From JABMQB01 sp964575025 (GTDB lineage: Bacteria; Bacteroidota; Bacteroidia; Bacteroidales; Prolixibacteraceae), in NCBI GenBank assembly GCA_964575025.1, contig CAZNPV010000008.1, positions 27,269-91,268 on the forward strand: a stretch of 64,000 nucleotides of DNA, in the 5' to 3' direction. The notes under the pieces were generated by a model. That model did no database searches. It was not told the DNA's origin and saw only the letters and a program-made list of their open reading frames with translations. A program made the position numbers and the translations under genes. This document shows positions 8,403 to 16,942 of the stretch, one piece after another (position 1 is the first letter of the stretch; each line of letters begins with the position of its first letter).

Positions 8403-9293
8403 TCAGAAATGGGTCTGGTCGTATTTTTCAATTTTACGGATTATTATCGGTTCCGCGTTCTCATACATTTCACGGATAAACGGATCATTAAATTCCATGG
8501 TCCGGTTTTCGAAAGGCATATCTTTCATTCGGTCGAACAACATTTCTTTGGCTGTGCGGATATCTTTTCCATAGATATGATATGAATCAGCCTGCCAGTT
8601 TAGCCTGGCTAATTTTACAGTTTTTCCGGTTTTTTTTGCAATACCGGCAGCAATCACCTCTTTATTGAATTGTGTAAATCCGAACATATTCATAAAGCTG
8701 GCTCCCCATGCATCGTTGCTCCTGAACCGGACATTGCAGTTCAGCCAGTATACCCCTTCTTCATCTTCCAGGATTCGATACCACAATGACTGAAGACAGG
8801 GAGGATCGTAACAAACGTTATCCAATTCAGGCATCCAGGTAATCATCTGTGCCTGTCTTGTAAAAGGTTGGTCCGACAGTTTCTGGATTACTGCAGCTAT
8901 CTGGTCTATCTTGAAATGACCGGCTTCAATCTGTTTGCCCTCGTGTTTTTCCTTCCATATTCCATAGTTTTTCAACCTTCCGTGGTAGGTATATTCCCAT
9001 CGGGTATCGTTGCTGTCGTTCATGTTTTTTACCCAATGGTCTTTATACCCCTTTAATTCAAGCACGTACTCCTTCAGATCATCGACACCTCCCGGAAAGG
9101 CCATGTGGATCATTGGATCCGAATCCGGTTCTTCGATCGTTATATTCATGGTACAATCAATGCTCAACGGATCACCGGGTTTATCGTACTGGGTCCTGAA
9201 ACGGGTTCCCTGGGTATACAGGGCAGTTAAGGCTGCTTCATAGGCCATTGCAAGCGATTTTCCTGAAACAGTTAAAACGGGAATACTTCTCAT
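8403..9293 (-). CDS. Divergent thymidylate synthase family protein
   Basis: 296 residues. The active-site region reads NVCYDPPCLQSLWYRI, with the nucleophilic Cys of thymidylate synthase at about residue 165. It is followed by NCNVRFRSNDAWGASFMNM, matching the RSxD...N motif that binds phosphate and the pyrimidine ring (the Asn that favours dUMP over dCMP is kept), and by DSYHIYGKD, matching DxHIY. Differences from canonical ThyA are clear: the His after the catalytic Cys is Leu, and the C-terminus lacks the usual PVAV-type ending. The PPCLQ variant resembles my recollection of archaeal-type members. Probable reaction: methylation or hydroxymethylation of a pyrimidine nucleotide using a folate-type cofactor. 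It is monocistronic and convergent with rex. Confidence 0.75.
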   Translation of the reverse strand: MRSIPVLTVSGKSLAMAYEAALTALYTQGTRFRTQYDKPGDPLSIDCTMNITIEEPDSDPMIHMAFPGGVDDLKEYVLELKGYKDHWVKNMNDSNDTRWEYTYHGRLKNYGIWKEKHEGKQIEAGHFKIDQIAAVIQKLSDQPFTRQAQMITWMPELDNVCYDPPCLQSLWYRILEDEEGVYWLNCNVRFRSNDAWGASFMNMFGFTQFNKEVIAAGIAKKTGKTVKLARLNWQADSYHIYGKDIRTAKEMLFDRMKDMPFENRTMEFNDPFIREMYENAEPIIIRKIEKYDQTHF

Positions 9294-9770
9294 AAATCAG
9301 TTTTTTAAGCCTAAAGATACATGTTCAGTAAGAATTATTATACCGTTTTTATATTCGGCTCAAAGGTATTTATCAACGGTTGTTGAAAACCCTTCCATCC
9401 TTTTCCAACAAAAAAATGATTTTGGTCAAACTGAGTTAACACAGCGCATGCTGTCAAATTGGTCGTTTCATAGAAAAAAATTTTTTAACTGGATGGTGAA
9501 AAATATTCGTTCCCCAGGCTTATATAAAACAACGTTTGGTTCCTTATGAAAACGGGGAACCCAAACATTCGGTCTATCCATTTACCGGGTTATTGAAAAA
9601 AAACCGCTCGAAGTCCTGATGAATCTGTCCCTTTTTACCGACGACGGCAAGATACCTGAAATCCCGCCCACGGAGTATACTCCCGGCAGCAAACAGGAAA
9701 TAAATACAATAGGGAAAATACTAATTTCCCTTTTTTTTGTTATTTTTAGACTAATCTAAAAATAAATATC
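9294..9770. other. Intergenic region, possible decayed coding sequence
   Basis: This 477-base gap separates divergent genes. It is AT-rich near both ends. Between about 9545 and 9690 the composition is coding-like, and one frame reads LSLFTDDGKIPEIPPTEY, but frames are broken by stops and no start is evident, so at most it is an old remnant. No RNA gene was recognised. Confidence 0.4.
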
Positions 9771-10643
9771 ATGAAACGGATTCTACTCTGCGTTGTTGTC
9801 TTTTTATGCTCTTTCCAGCTTTTTTCTCAGGACAATCAAATCAATGTAATTGTCATTGGCGCGCACCCGGATGATTGTGATGGGGATGCCGGTGGAACGG
9901 CTATCAAATATTCCCAGATGGGACATAATGTACTGTTTGTATCCCTCACCAACGGGGATGCAGGGCATTTTGAAAAAGGCGGAGGGGCCCTGGCAAAAAT
10001 CCGCAGAGCGGAAGCTCAGGAAGCAGGCAGAAGGTTTGGAGTGAAATATATCGTTTTGGATAATCACGACGGAGAGCTAATGCCTGATCTGTCTGTCCGG
10101 ATGGAGGTAATCCGTCTCATCCGACAATGGAAAGCAGATGTAGTCATCGGCCCGCGGACCAACGATTACCATCCGGACCACCGCAATACTGCCATTCTCA
10201 TTCAGGATGCTGCCTACATGGTGATTGTTCCGAATGTAGCACCCGACACGCCTCCCTTAAAAAGAAACCCTGTATTTTTATACACCCAGGACTCTTTTCA
10301 GAAACCCATTCCGTTCCGGCATGATATAACCGTGGACATATCCGATGTTTTTGATCAGAAGATCTACGGAATGGCCGCTCATGAATCCCAGTTCTTCGAA
10401 TGGCTGCCCTGGACATCAGGCCGTCTGGATCAGGTTCCTGAAAGCGATGAAGAGCGACTGGAATGGCTGGCCAATCTGAGAAAACCGGAAATCTCTTCAG
10501 CGATGCGCACATCCTTAACCAAATGGTACGGTGCAGAAAAAGCAAACCAGGCCAAATATGCCGAATCATTTGAAATTTGCGAATACGGAAATCAACCTTC
10601 GGATGAAGAGATCAAACGGCTGTTTCCTATGCTCGGAAAATAA
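9771..10643 (+). CDS. PIG-L/LmbE family deacetylase, secreted
   Basis: 290 residues with a signal peptide (MKRILLCVVVFLCSFQLFSQ). The zinc-binding motif AHPDDCDGDAGG starts near residue 31, and the second metal site TNDYHPDHRNT is at about 127-137, both diagnostic of the PIG-L/LmbE N-acetylglucosaminyl deacetylase family. Family members remove acetyl groups from N-acetylglucosamine-type substrates; the signal peptide indicates that this one acts outside the cytoplasm, perhaps on glycans. It sits alone between two minus-strand genes. Confidence 0.9.
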   Translation: MKRILLCVVVFLCSFQLFSQDNQINVIVIGAHPDDCDGDAGGTAIKYSQMGHNVLFVSLTNGDAGHFEKGGGALAKIRRAEAQEAGRRFGVKYIVLDNHDGELMPDLSVRMEVIRLIRQWKADVVIGPRTNDYHPDHRNTAILIQDAAYMVIVPNVAPDTPPLKRNPVFLYTQDSFQKPIPFRHDITVDISDVFDQKIYGMAAHESQFFEWLPWTSGRLDQVPESDEERLEWLANLRKPEISSAMRTSLTKWYGAEKANQAKYAESFEICEYGNQPSDEEIKRLFPMLGK

Positions 10644-10645
10644 AA

Positions 10646-10945
10646 TCACAATTTTTCAACCCTGAGTATATCAATACCGGCCATATTCCCCTCATTTACC
10701 CGGGCATCCTTTCCCAGGATAACCAGTTTTAAGATATGGCTGCCTTTTAACAGGTTAAAAGTACCCAGATCCACTTCTTCTGTGAAAACTCCCTCCGGAG
10801 TATATCCATTGAAACGCTCCATAACAACAGTTCCGTCCATTACAGCCTGTATGATTCCGTAATCCACCGCTTTCGTCAGTTCTGCATGTATCCTGTATTT
10901 CCCCGGGAATCTATGCTTCTTATAAAAAATATGGCGTACTGGCAT
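10646..10945 (-). pseudogene. C-terminal fragment of a carbohydrate-active or DUF2961-type protein
   Basis: An open frame of 99 codons with the pattern FPGKYRIHAELTKAVDYGII, VMDG, DLGTFNLLKGSHIL, LVILGKDA and AGIDILRVEKL. This is the beta-sandwich seen at the C-terminus of GH172/DUF2961-type and related secreted proteins, where it is preceded by a large catalytic region. Here the frame hits a stop a few codons upstream of the ATG and there is no signal peptide or catalytic domain. I therefore read it as a gene remnant, though translation of the isolated domain cannot be excluded. It is convergent with the PIG-L gene, two bases apart. Confidence 0.6.
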
Positions 10946-11231
10946 ATTGAAATCAAAATCAGCAATTCGGATTAGCTTTTAATCACCTTCGTACACTTCA
11001 ATACAATATTTCTTACATTGCTACTACATATCGATGCATTTTCAAAAAAAATTTATAACCAATAAGAAAAAAGTGTAACGGAAGAGATCTTTTGGAGTCT
11101 TCTATTATAAAGTGTACCATACAGGATTCAGACAATTAAACAGAAAACAGAAAGGATTTTAAATCATTAAACGGATCCTTCCAATATCCTTTAAAGAGTA
11201 AAATCCTTAAAACAACGGAAACCAGTATTCT

Positions 11232-13862
11232 ATGAAAATTGCGTATTTTTTATGGATGTTGTTGTTGACAACATCTGTCACTGCACAGGAAATAACCCGG
11301 AGAAATTATTCTGCCACCCGTGTTGAATCATCCGACATCAGCATTGATGGAAATTTTGATGAACTTGCCTGGAAAACTGCAAATTGGGAAGATCGTTTTG
11401 TACAGCATGAACCGGTTGAAGGGGCCCCTCCCTATCAGCAGACAGAATTTGCTCTTCTATATGATGACAACCATATTTATGTTGCCATAAAATCGCTGGA
11501 CTCAAGTCCGGACAGTATTTCCCTGAGGATGACCCGGAGGGATGTGACCGATGGTGATCTGGTAGGTATTATTTTCGATACGTATCATGACAAGCGAACA
11601 GCTTTTGGTTTTGTGGTTTCGGCAGCCGGGGTAAAATCAGATATGGTTGAAAGCAATGACGGGGAAACCGAAGACTTCACCTGGGATCCGATCTGGCATG
11701 TGAAAACTTCAACAACAGAGTACGGATGGAATGCGGAAATGCGGATCCCTTTAACCCAGCTCCGTTTTGATAAAGAGAAAGAGCAATTGTGGGGATTACA
11801 GGTTTTACGGTTTATTTTCAGAAAAGAGGAGATGTCAAGCTGGCAACCCATGAAGCGTGAAAAAAGCGGTTTTGTATCCCAGTTCGGAACCATGAACAAC
11901 ATTGTGGATATTGAACCGAAAAACAACCTGGATATCATGCCCTATGTGGTAGCTCGTACAGACCGCTTTAAGGAGGTGGAAGGCAATCCGTTTCTTGAAT
12001 CCGGGAATAAAAATAAAGTTAATATCGGTTTTGATGCAAAGATCGGATTAACCAACTACCTCACCCTGGACCTGACGGTTAATCCCGATTTCGGACAGGT
12101 CGAAGCCGATCCGTCGGAAGTGAACCTTTCAACCTATGAAACTTTCTTTGATGAAAAACGCCCCTTTTTTATCGAAGGAAAGAATATTCTTACCTATAAA
12201 TTAAATTTCGGCGATGGCGACCTGGCCTATGATGGATTGTTCTATTCCAGACGCATTGGCCGTATGCCATCCTATAATCCTGAACTAAAAACCGGCGAAT
12301 ATTCCGAGATCCCTGAAGTTATCCGGATTCTGGGGGCTGCAAAAATTACCGGCAAAACCAAATCTGGGTGGTCTGTAGGTCTCCTGGAAAGTGTAACAGC
12401 ACAGGAAAAAGCCGAAATAAAAGGGATTGGTGATGGCAGAACACAAACCGTGGAACCCCTGACCAATTATTTTATAGGGCGCCTGCAGAAAGATTTTAAT
12501 GATGGAAATACCTATTTCGGCGGGATGGTGACAGCTGTTAACCGGAACATCAAAGATCCCCACCTTGAATACCTCCACAAAGGGGCCTACTCAGGAGGCC
12601 TGGATCTGGTCCATAAATGGAATGACAAAAAATGGGAACTTGATGTGAGCACCTATGCCAGTCATGTCACCGGTACCCGGGAAGCCATAACCCGGACCCA
12701 GCAAGCCTACAACCGCGGATTCCAGCGCCCGGATAACGATTACCGCGACCTGGATACCACGCGCACCTCACTCACCGGACAGGGAGGAAAAATAACCCTC
12801 TGGGAATACCAGGGAAAGCAAATGTTTTTATTTGCCATTTCATGGAAATCCCCCGGCCTCGAATTGAATGATGTGGGTTACCTGCAGGCTCCCGATGACA
12901 TTATGCAGGTCTTCTGGACCGGATACCGGTTTTATAAACCTTTCCTCATTTTCCGGGAAGCAAACCTGAACCTCAATCAATGGATTAACTGGGACTGGGG
13001 AGGAACCAGAAGATACATCGGGGGAAATTTAAACGGCTACGCACAGTTCAAAAACTACTGGAGTATGTACGGAGGATTCAATATAAGCACAGACCAGTTA
13101 TCCAATACCGTCTTGCGGGGAGGTCCGGCACTAAAAACTCCGGGGTATATAAATTATAACCTCGGCTTTAACAGCAACCAGCAGAAAAAACTTACCTTCA
13201 ATGTGTCGGCTAACCGCTATTCAAGCTTTGAAAAAGATTTCAGGGAAAGCCAGAACTTCTATTTCGGCATCGGATACCGCCCGATAAAAACCCTGAGTAT
13301 AAACCTTTCACCCGGGATCAATCTCCTGGAAGATAACCTGCAATACGTGACACAAAAGGATTACCATACCGGTAAACGGTATATCTTTGCCCACATCGAC
13401 CGGAAAACCTTAAGTATGTCGCTCCGGATCAACTATAATATTACTCCGGACCTGTCCATTCAGTACTGGGGACAACCCTTTGTGGCAACCGGTCAATATT
13501 CCGGTTTTAAACACATAACCAACAGCAAAGCAGATAAGGTAACCGACAGGTATCACCTGTACGATTCAGAACAGTTAACCTATGATGCTGGTTCTGAATC
13601 CTATTATGTAGATGAAAACAAGGATCGTTTAAATGATTATACCTGGGGAAAACCCGATTTTAATGTCAAAGAGTTTATATCGAACCTGGTAGTCCGGTGG
13701 GAATACCAACCCGGGTCCACCCTGTTCCTGGTATGGACACAAAACCGGAATGGATTTAATAATGATGGTTCCTTTGATTTCTCACGTGATTTTCAGGGGA
13801 TCTTCGAGAAAGATCCCTACAATATTTTCCTGATTAAACTATCGTACCGGCTGGGAAGATAA
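11232..13862 (+). CDS. DUF5916 outer-membrane protein with CBM9-like N-terminal domain
   Basis: 876 residues. A signal peptide (about 1-19) is followed by a carbohydrate-binding family 9-like domain (about 35-215: ISIDGNFDELAWKTANW, LLYDDNHIYVAIKS, DGDLVGIIFDTYHDKRTAF, MRIPLTQLRF). The rest is the DUF5916 region (VNPDFGQVEADPSEVNLSTY, FFDEKRPFFIEGKN), ending in aromatic/alternating strands of an outer-membrane barrel (final SYRLGR). The family is common in Bacteroidota, often annotated only as DUF5916; function is not established. It is monocistronic with about 285 bases of leader DNA. Confidence 0.88.
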   Translation: MKIAYFLWMLLLTTSVTAQEITRRNYSATRVESSDISIDGNFDELAWKTANWEDRFVQHEPVEGAPPYQQTEFALLYDDNHIYVAIKSLDSSPDSISLRMTRRDVTDGDLVGIIFDTYHDKRTAFGFVVSAAGVKSDMVESNDGETEDFTWDPIWHVKTSTTEYGWNAEMRIPLTQLRFDKEKEQLWGLQVLRFIFRKEEMSSWQPMKREKSGFVSQFGTMNNIVDIEPKNNLDIMPYVVARTDRFKEVEGNPFLESGNKNKVNIGFDAKIGLTNYLTLDLTVNPDFGQVEADPSEVNLSTYETFFDEKRPFFIEGKNILTYKLNFGDGDLAYDGLFYSRRIGRMPSYNPELKTGEYSEIPEVIRILGAAKITGKTKSGWSVGLLESVTAQEKAEIKGIGDGRTQTVEPLTNYFIGRLQKDFNDGNTYFGGMVTAVNRNIKDPHLEYLHKGAYSGGLDLVHKWNDKKWELDVSTYASHVTGTREAITRTQQAYNRGFQRPDNDYRDLDTTRTSLTGQGGKITLWEYQGKQMFLFAISWKSPGLELNDVGYLQAPDDIMQVFWTGYRFYKPFLIFREANLNLNQWINWDWGGTRRYIGGNLNGYAQFKNYWSMYGGFNISTDQLSNTVLRGGPALKTPGYINYNLGFNSNQQKKLTFNVSANRYSSFEKDFRESQNFYFGIGYRPIKTLSINLSPGINLLEDNLQYVTQKDYHTGKRYIFAHIDRKTLSMSLRINYNITPDLSIQYWGQPFVATGQYSGFKHITNSKADKVTDRYHLYDSEQLTYDAGSESYYVDENKDRLNDYTWGKPDFNVKEFISNLVVRWEYQPGSTLFLVWTQNRNGFNNDGSFDFSRDFQGIFEKDPYNIFLIKLSYRLGR

Positions 13863-13915
13863 AAAAGTTGCTTGCACAGGATTCGTACGTATGGTATTTT
13901 TGCTATCCTGTTACG

Positions 13916-14188
13916 ATGCAAAAAAAGAGCGATTTGATACCAATTCATGTTGAATGCCATGCCGGGTACAAAGCCGATGAGTATCCCCGCTGTTTTTACT
14001 GGGATGCCATGCGGTTTGCGATCAAAGAGATAATAGACCGGTGGTACGAAGGAGGCCGAAGCCCGGATTTCCCGGAAGCAGATTACTTCAAAGTCCGGAC
14101 AACGGATAAGAAAGTTTATGTATTGAAACACCTTATCAAAAAGGATGCCTGGTATTTGTGGATCCGGGGCGAAAGCCTGAGCCTTTAG
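13916..14188 (+). CDS. Small conserved cytoplasmic protein
   Basis: 90 residues from the ATG at 13916; a longer frame from a TTG at 13868 is less likely. The sequence has a recognisable conserved core: IPIHVECHAGYKADEYPRCF, then a tryptophan, an Arg-Phe pair, IDRWYEGGRSPDFPEADYFK and a final YVLKHL segment. Similar short proteins exist widely as uncharacterised cytoplasmic proteins. It has no signal peptide or membrane segment. It lies 53 bases after the DUF5916 gene and ends 29 bases before the convergent GH3 gene. Function unknown. Confidence 0.75.
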   Translation: MQKKSDLIPIHVECHAGYKADEYPRCFYWDAMRFAIKEIIDRWYEGGRSPDFPEADYFKVRTTDKKVYVLKHLIKKDAWYLWIRGESLSL

Positions 14189-14217
14189 TCAGTGACCGGA
14201 AGGTTGCCTTTAAAAAC

Positions 14218-16851
14218 TCATTCCACTCCGGTCTCTTTGCCGGTCACCCTGAAGCGGCCTGAGACAACGCCGGTTGTATGAGCATCGGCACTTCCGGTAA
14301 ATCCCGGTTGTTTTCCACCCACAGACACTGCAAACCAGCCTGGTTCGATCACCCTGTCATCGTTCTTGTTAATCATCGACAATTGGCGGGGTTCGAGGAC
14401 AAATTTCACCTCTTTCGCTTCCCCTGCTTCCAAATAAATTCGTTGAAAACCTTCCAGTTGCCTTACAGGGCGGGGTGTAGAAGCTTCTTCATCGGTAATG
14501 TAAAGCTGAACCACCTCTTCTCCTGCAACTTTCCCTGTATTTTTTACTTTTACAGCAACGGGAACCGGCTCGCCGGCTTTTATTCTCCCTGGAACAATCA
14601 GATCCGTATATTCAAACGTGGTATAACTCAATCCGAAGCCAAAGGGATAGAGGGGTTCACCCCTGAAATACCTGTAGGTTCTGCCTTCCATAGCATACGC
14701 TTCAAAAGGAGGCAACTGATCTACTGATTTATAATACGTTACAGGCAATCTCCCTGCCGGATTGCAATCGCCTGACAACACATCGGCAACCGCGTTTCCT
14801 CCCTGTTCACCGGGATAACCTGCCAGCATAATGGCGTGGATATTTTCGTTTTCCCAGTTCAGGGCCAGGGCACTGCCATTCATCAGAACCAGCACAACCG
14901 GTTTGCCTGTTTGAATCATTGCTTTCATCAGATCACGTTGCTCTTCAGGAAGCCTCAGATGCGTCCGGTCGCCTCCTCTGAATCCGTCGATCTCCATTTC
15001 CATCTCTTCACCTTCAAGTCGTTGCGACAATCCCATAACCAGGATTACCGCATCGGCTTCCTCTGCCGTTTTTACCGCATCCTCCAGCATATTGGGATTG
15101 GGCATGGACCAGAGCAACCGGACATCGCCTTCCCCGAACCAGTTCTTATATTCATACACAAGGGGGTATTTCACCCCGGCTTCCAGATACACCTCTTTTT
15201 CGTGATGGTTTCCATGATGGATTGACGTATGTGTCAGTATTTCTTCCCCGCCAAGCTTTACGGACAATCCGGGCATTCCCCAGCAACCCATGGCATAATT
15301 TCCCGACACCGGAGGCACGAGGTACCCGGTCCAGCGGATGCTGAAATTGTCGACAGGCAGTTCCGGAGAAGGAGAACCGGCTTCCCAGTAAAAATTGATC
15401 TGATCATCGATACGGGTCATCACCGGATCACCTGTCAGTTCCGCATTGGCGAAATATTCGCCACGCAAGCCCTGTCGCCCATCCGGGGTCTGCAAATACA
15501 CCGAAGGAACCGGTTTCAGGTTGTGTACTCCCTCTGCCAGATGGCATCCTTCGGCATACACTATTTCTGTGGCAGGCTCGAATTTGTTTTTTAAGCCCTC
15601 AAGGATGGTGACCGGATGGAGGGATATCCCATGGTAATTTCCAACCAACGCTTCCCAGTTATCCGCATTGGGCCCGATCACTGCCATTCGTTTTATATCT
15701 TTTGAAAGAGGAAGAATAGCCTCTTTATTCTTCAGGAGCACAATACTTTTTTTCGCAGCTTCACGTGCCAGGGTGGAATGGATCTGAGAAGTAACCACAG
15801 AATAAGGAATCCGGGCATACGGATTTATTTCTTCCGGGTCAAACATTCCTAGTTTGAAGCGGGCTGTAAACAGCCTTTTCACCGAAACATCAATTTCCTC
15901 TTCTTTAATCAATCCGCGTTCTACTGCCTCCAGAAGCGAAGGATACGATTCTCCGCAATTCAGGTCGGTTCCGGTTTTCACCGCTATGGCAGCGGCTTCT
16001 GCTGCATCGTCGGAGAAATCCTGAAAGGTATAAAAATCAGAGATCGCCCAGCAATCAGAAACCACATACCCTTCAAATCCCCACTCTTCTCTGAGAATCT
16101 TAAAAAGCAGCGGACTGGCACAACAGGGATATCCATAAAGCTGGTTGTAAGCTCCCATAACAGAATAGGCGCCCCCTTCAGCGACCAGTGTGCGGAATGC
16201 AGGAAGGTACGTTTCGAAGAGATCTCTTTTGCTGACTGTTGCATTAAATTCATGCCGCAGAGGTTCAGGACCTGAGTGAACGGCATAATGTTTGGCGGTA
16301 GCTACTGTTTTCAGGTATTCCGGATGATCGCCCTGGAGTCCTTTAACAAACTGAAGCCCCATTTGCCCGGTCAGATACGGATCTTCGCCATAGGTTTCAT
16401 GCCCCCGGCCCCACCGGGGATCCCGGAAAATATTGACATTGGGAGACCAGAAAGTCAATCCACGGTAAATACCCCGAACTCCCTGTCTGAGCGATTCGTG
16501 GTGTTTGGCACGGGCTTCATCAGAAATGGCAGTAGCTACCCGCAACATCAGATTCCGGTCCCACGAACCGGCAATGGTTATCGATTGAGGAAAGACGGTG
16601 GCATACCCGGCCCTGGCAACCCCGTGCAGGCTTTCATTCCACCAATTGTACTCAGGAACCCCGAGCCTTTCAATGGCCGGAGCCTCATACGACATCTGCC
16701 CGATCTTCTCTTCAAGCGTCATGGCTGAAACAAGGCGGGTTACACGCTCTTCAACAGAAAGTGAATAATCCTGATAAATCCGGTCCTGAGCCATAAGAGA
16801 AATGGCATAAAAGAAAAGAAACGGGGTAAGAATAAATTTTTTTACTTGCAT
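14218..16851 (-). CDS. GH3 family beta-glucosidase/xylosidase with PA14 domain
   Basis: 877 residues with a signal peptide (about 1-21). The GH3 N-terminal barrel begins EEKIGQMSYEAPAIERLGVP. The catalytic nucleophile Asp is in GYVVSDCWAISDF at about residue 265. The second GH3 domain (KKSIVLLKNKEAILPLS onwards) is interrupted by a PA14 domain at about 455-600 (GLRGEYFANAELTG; VPPVSGNYAMGCWG) and resumes at ADAVILVMGLSQRLEGEEME. A fibronectin III-like domain closes the protein (AGEEVVQLYITDEEAS). It is expected to be periplasmic and to release terminal beta-linked glucose or xylose from oligosaccharides. Not in a PUL: no SusC/D neighbours. The next upstream gene, glycogen synthase, is on the same strand. 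Confidence 0.92.
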   Translation of the reverse strand: MQVKKFILTPFLFFYAISLMAQDRIYQDYSLSVEERVTRLVSAMTLEEKIGQMSYEAPAIERLGVPEYNWWNESLHGVARAGYATVFPQSITIAGSWDRNLMLRVATAISDEARAKHHESLRQGVRGIYRGLTFWSPNVNIFRDPRWGRGHETYGEDPYLTGQMGLQFVKGLQGDHPEYLKTVATAKHYAVHSGPEPLRHEFNATVSKRDLFETYLPAFRTLVAEGGAYSVMGAYNQLYGYPCCASPLLFKILREEWGFEGYVVSDCWAISDFYTFQDFSDDAAEAAAIAVKTGTDLNCGESYPSLLEAVERGLIKEEEIDVSVKRLFTARFKLGMFDPEEINPYARIPYSVVTSQIHSTLAREAAKKSIVLLKNKEAILPLSKDIKRMAVIGPNADNWEALVGNYHGISLHPVTILEGLKNKFEPATEIVYAEGCHLAEGVHNLKPVPSVYLQTPDGRQGLRGEYFANAELTGDPVMTRIDDQINFYWEAGSPSPELPVDNFSIRWTGYLVPPVSGNYAMGCWGMPGLSVKLGGEEILTHTSIHHGNHHEKEVYLEAGVKYPLVYEYKNWFGEGDVRLLWSMPNPNMLEDAVKTAEEADAVILVMGLSQRLEGEEMEMEIDGFRGGDRTHLRLPEEQRDLMKAMIQTGKPVVLVLMNGSALALNWENENIHAIMLAGYPGEQGGNAVADVLSGDCNPAGRLPVTYYKSVDQLPPFEAYAMEGRTYRYFRGEPLYPFGFGLSYTTFEYTDLIVPGRIKAGEPVPVAVKVKNTGKVAGEEVVQLYITDEEASTPRPVRQLEGFQRIYLEAGEAKEVKFVLEPRQLSMINKNDDRVIEPGWFAVSVGGKQPGFTGSADAHTTGVVSGRFRVTGKETGVE

Positions 16852-16942
16852 ATAATTAATTTAAAACACTGGCTTTCTTTATAATAAACATCAGCATCGC
16901 CACAGATTGATTTTGTTTGTTCCTCTCTTTCACCGGGTACAA

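Noticed and set aside
9545..9690. Coding-like stretch between the thymidylate-synthase-like and PIG-L genes
   Set aside because: Frames are interrupted by stops and no family was recognised; reported only as possible decayed sequence.
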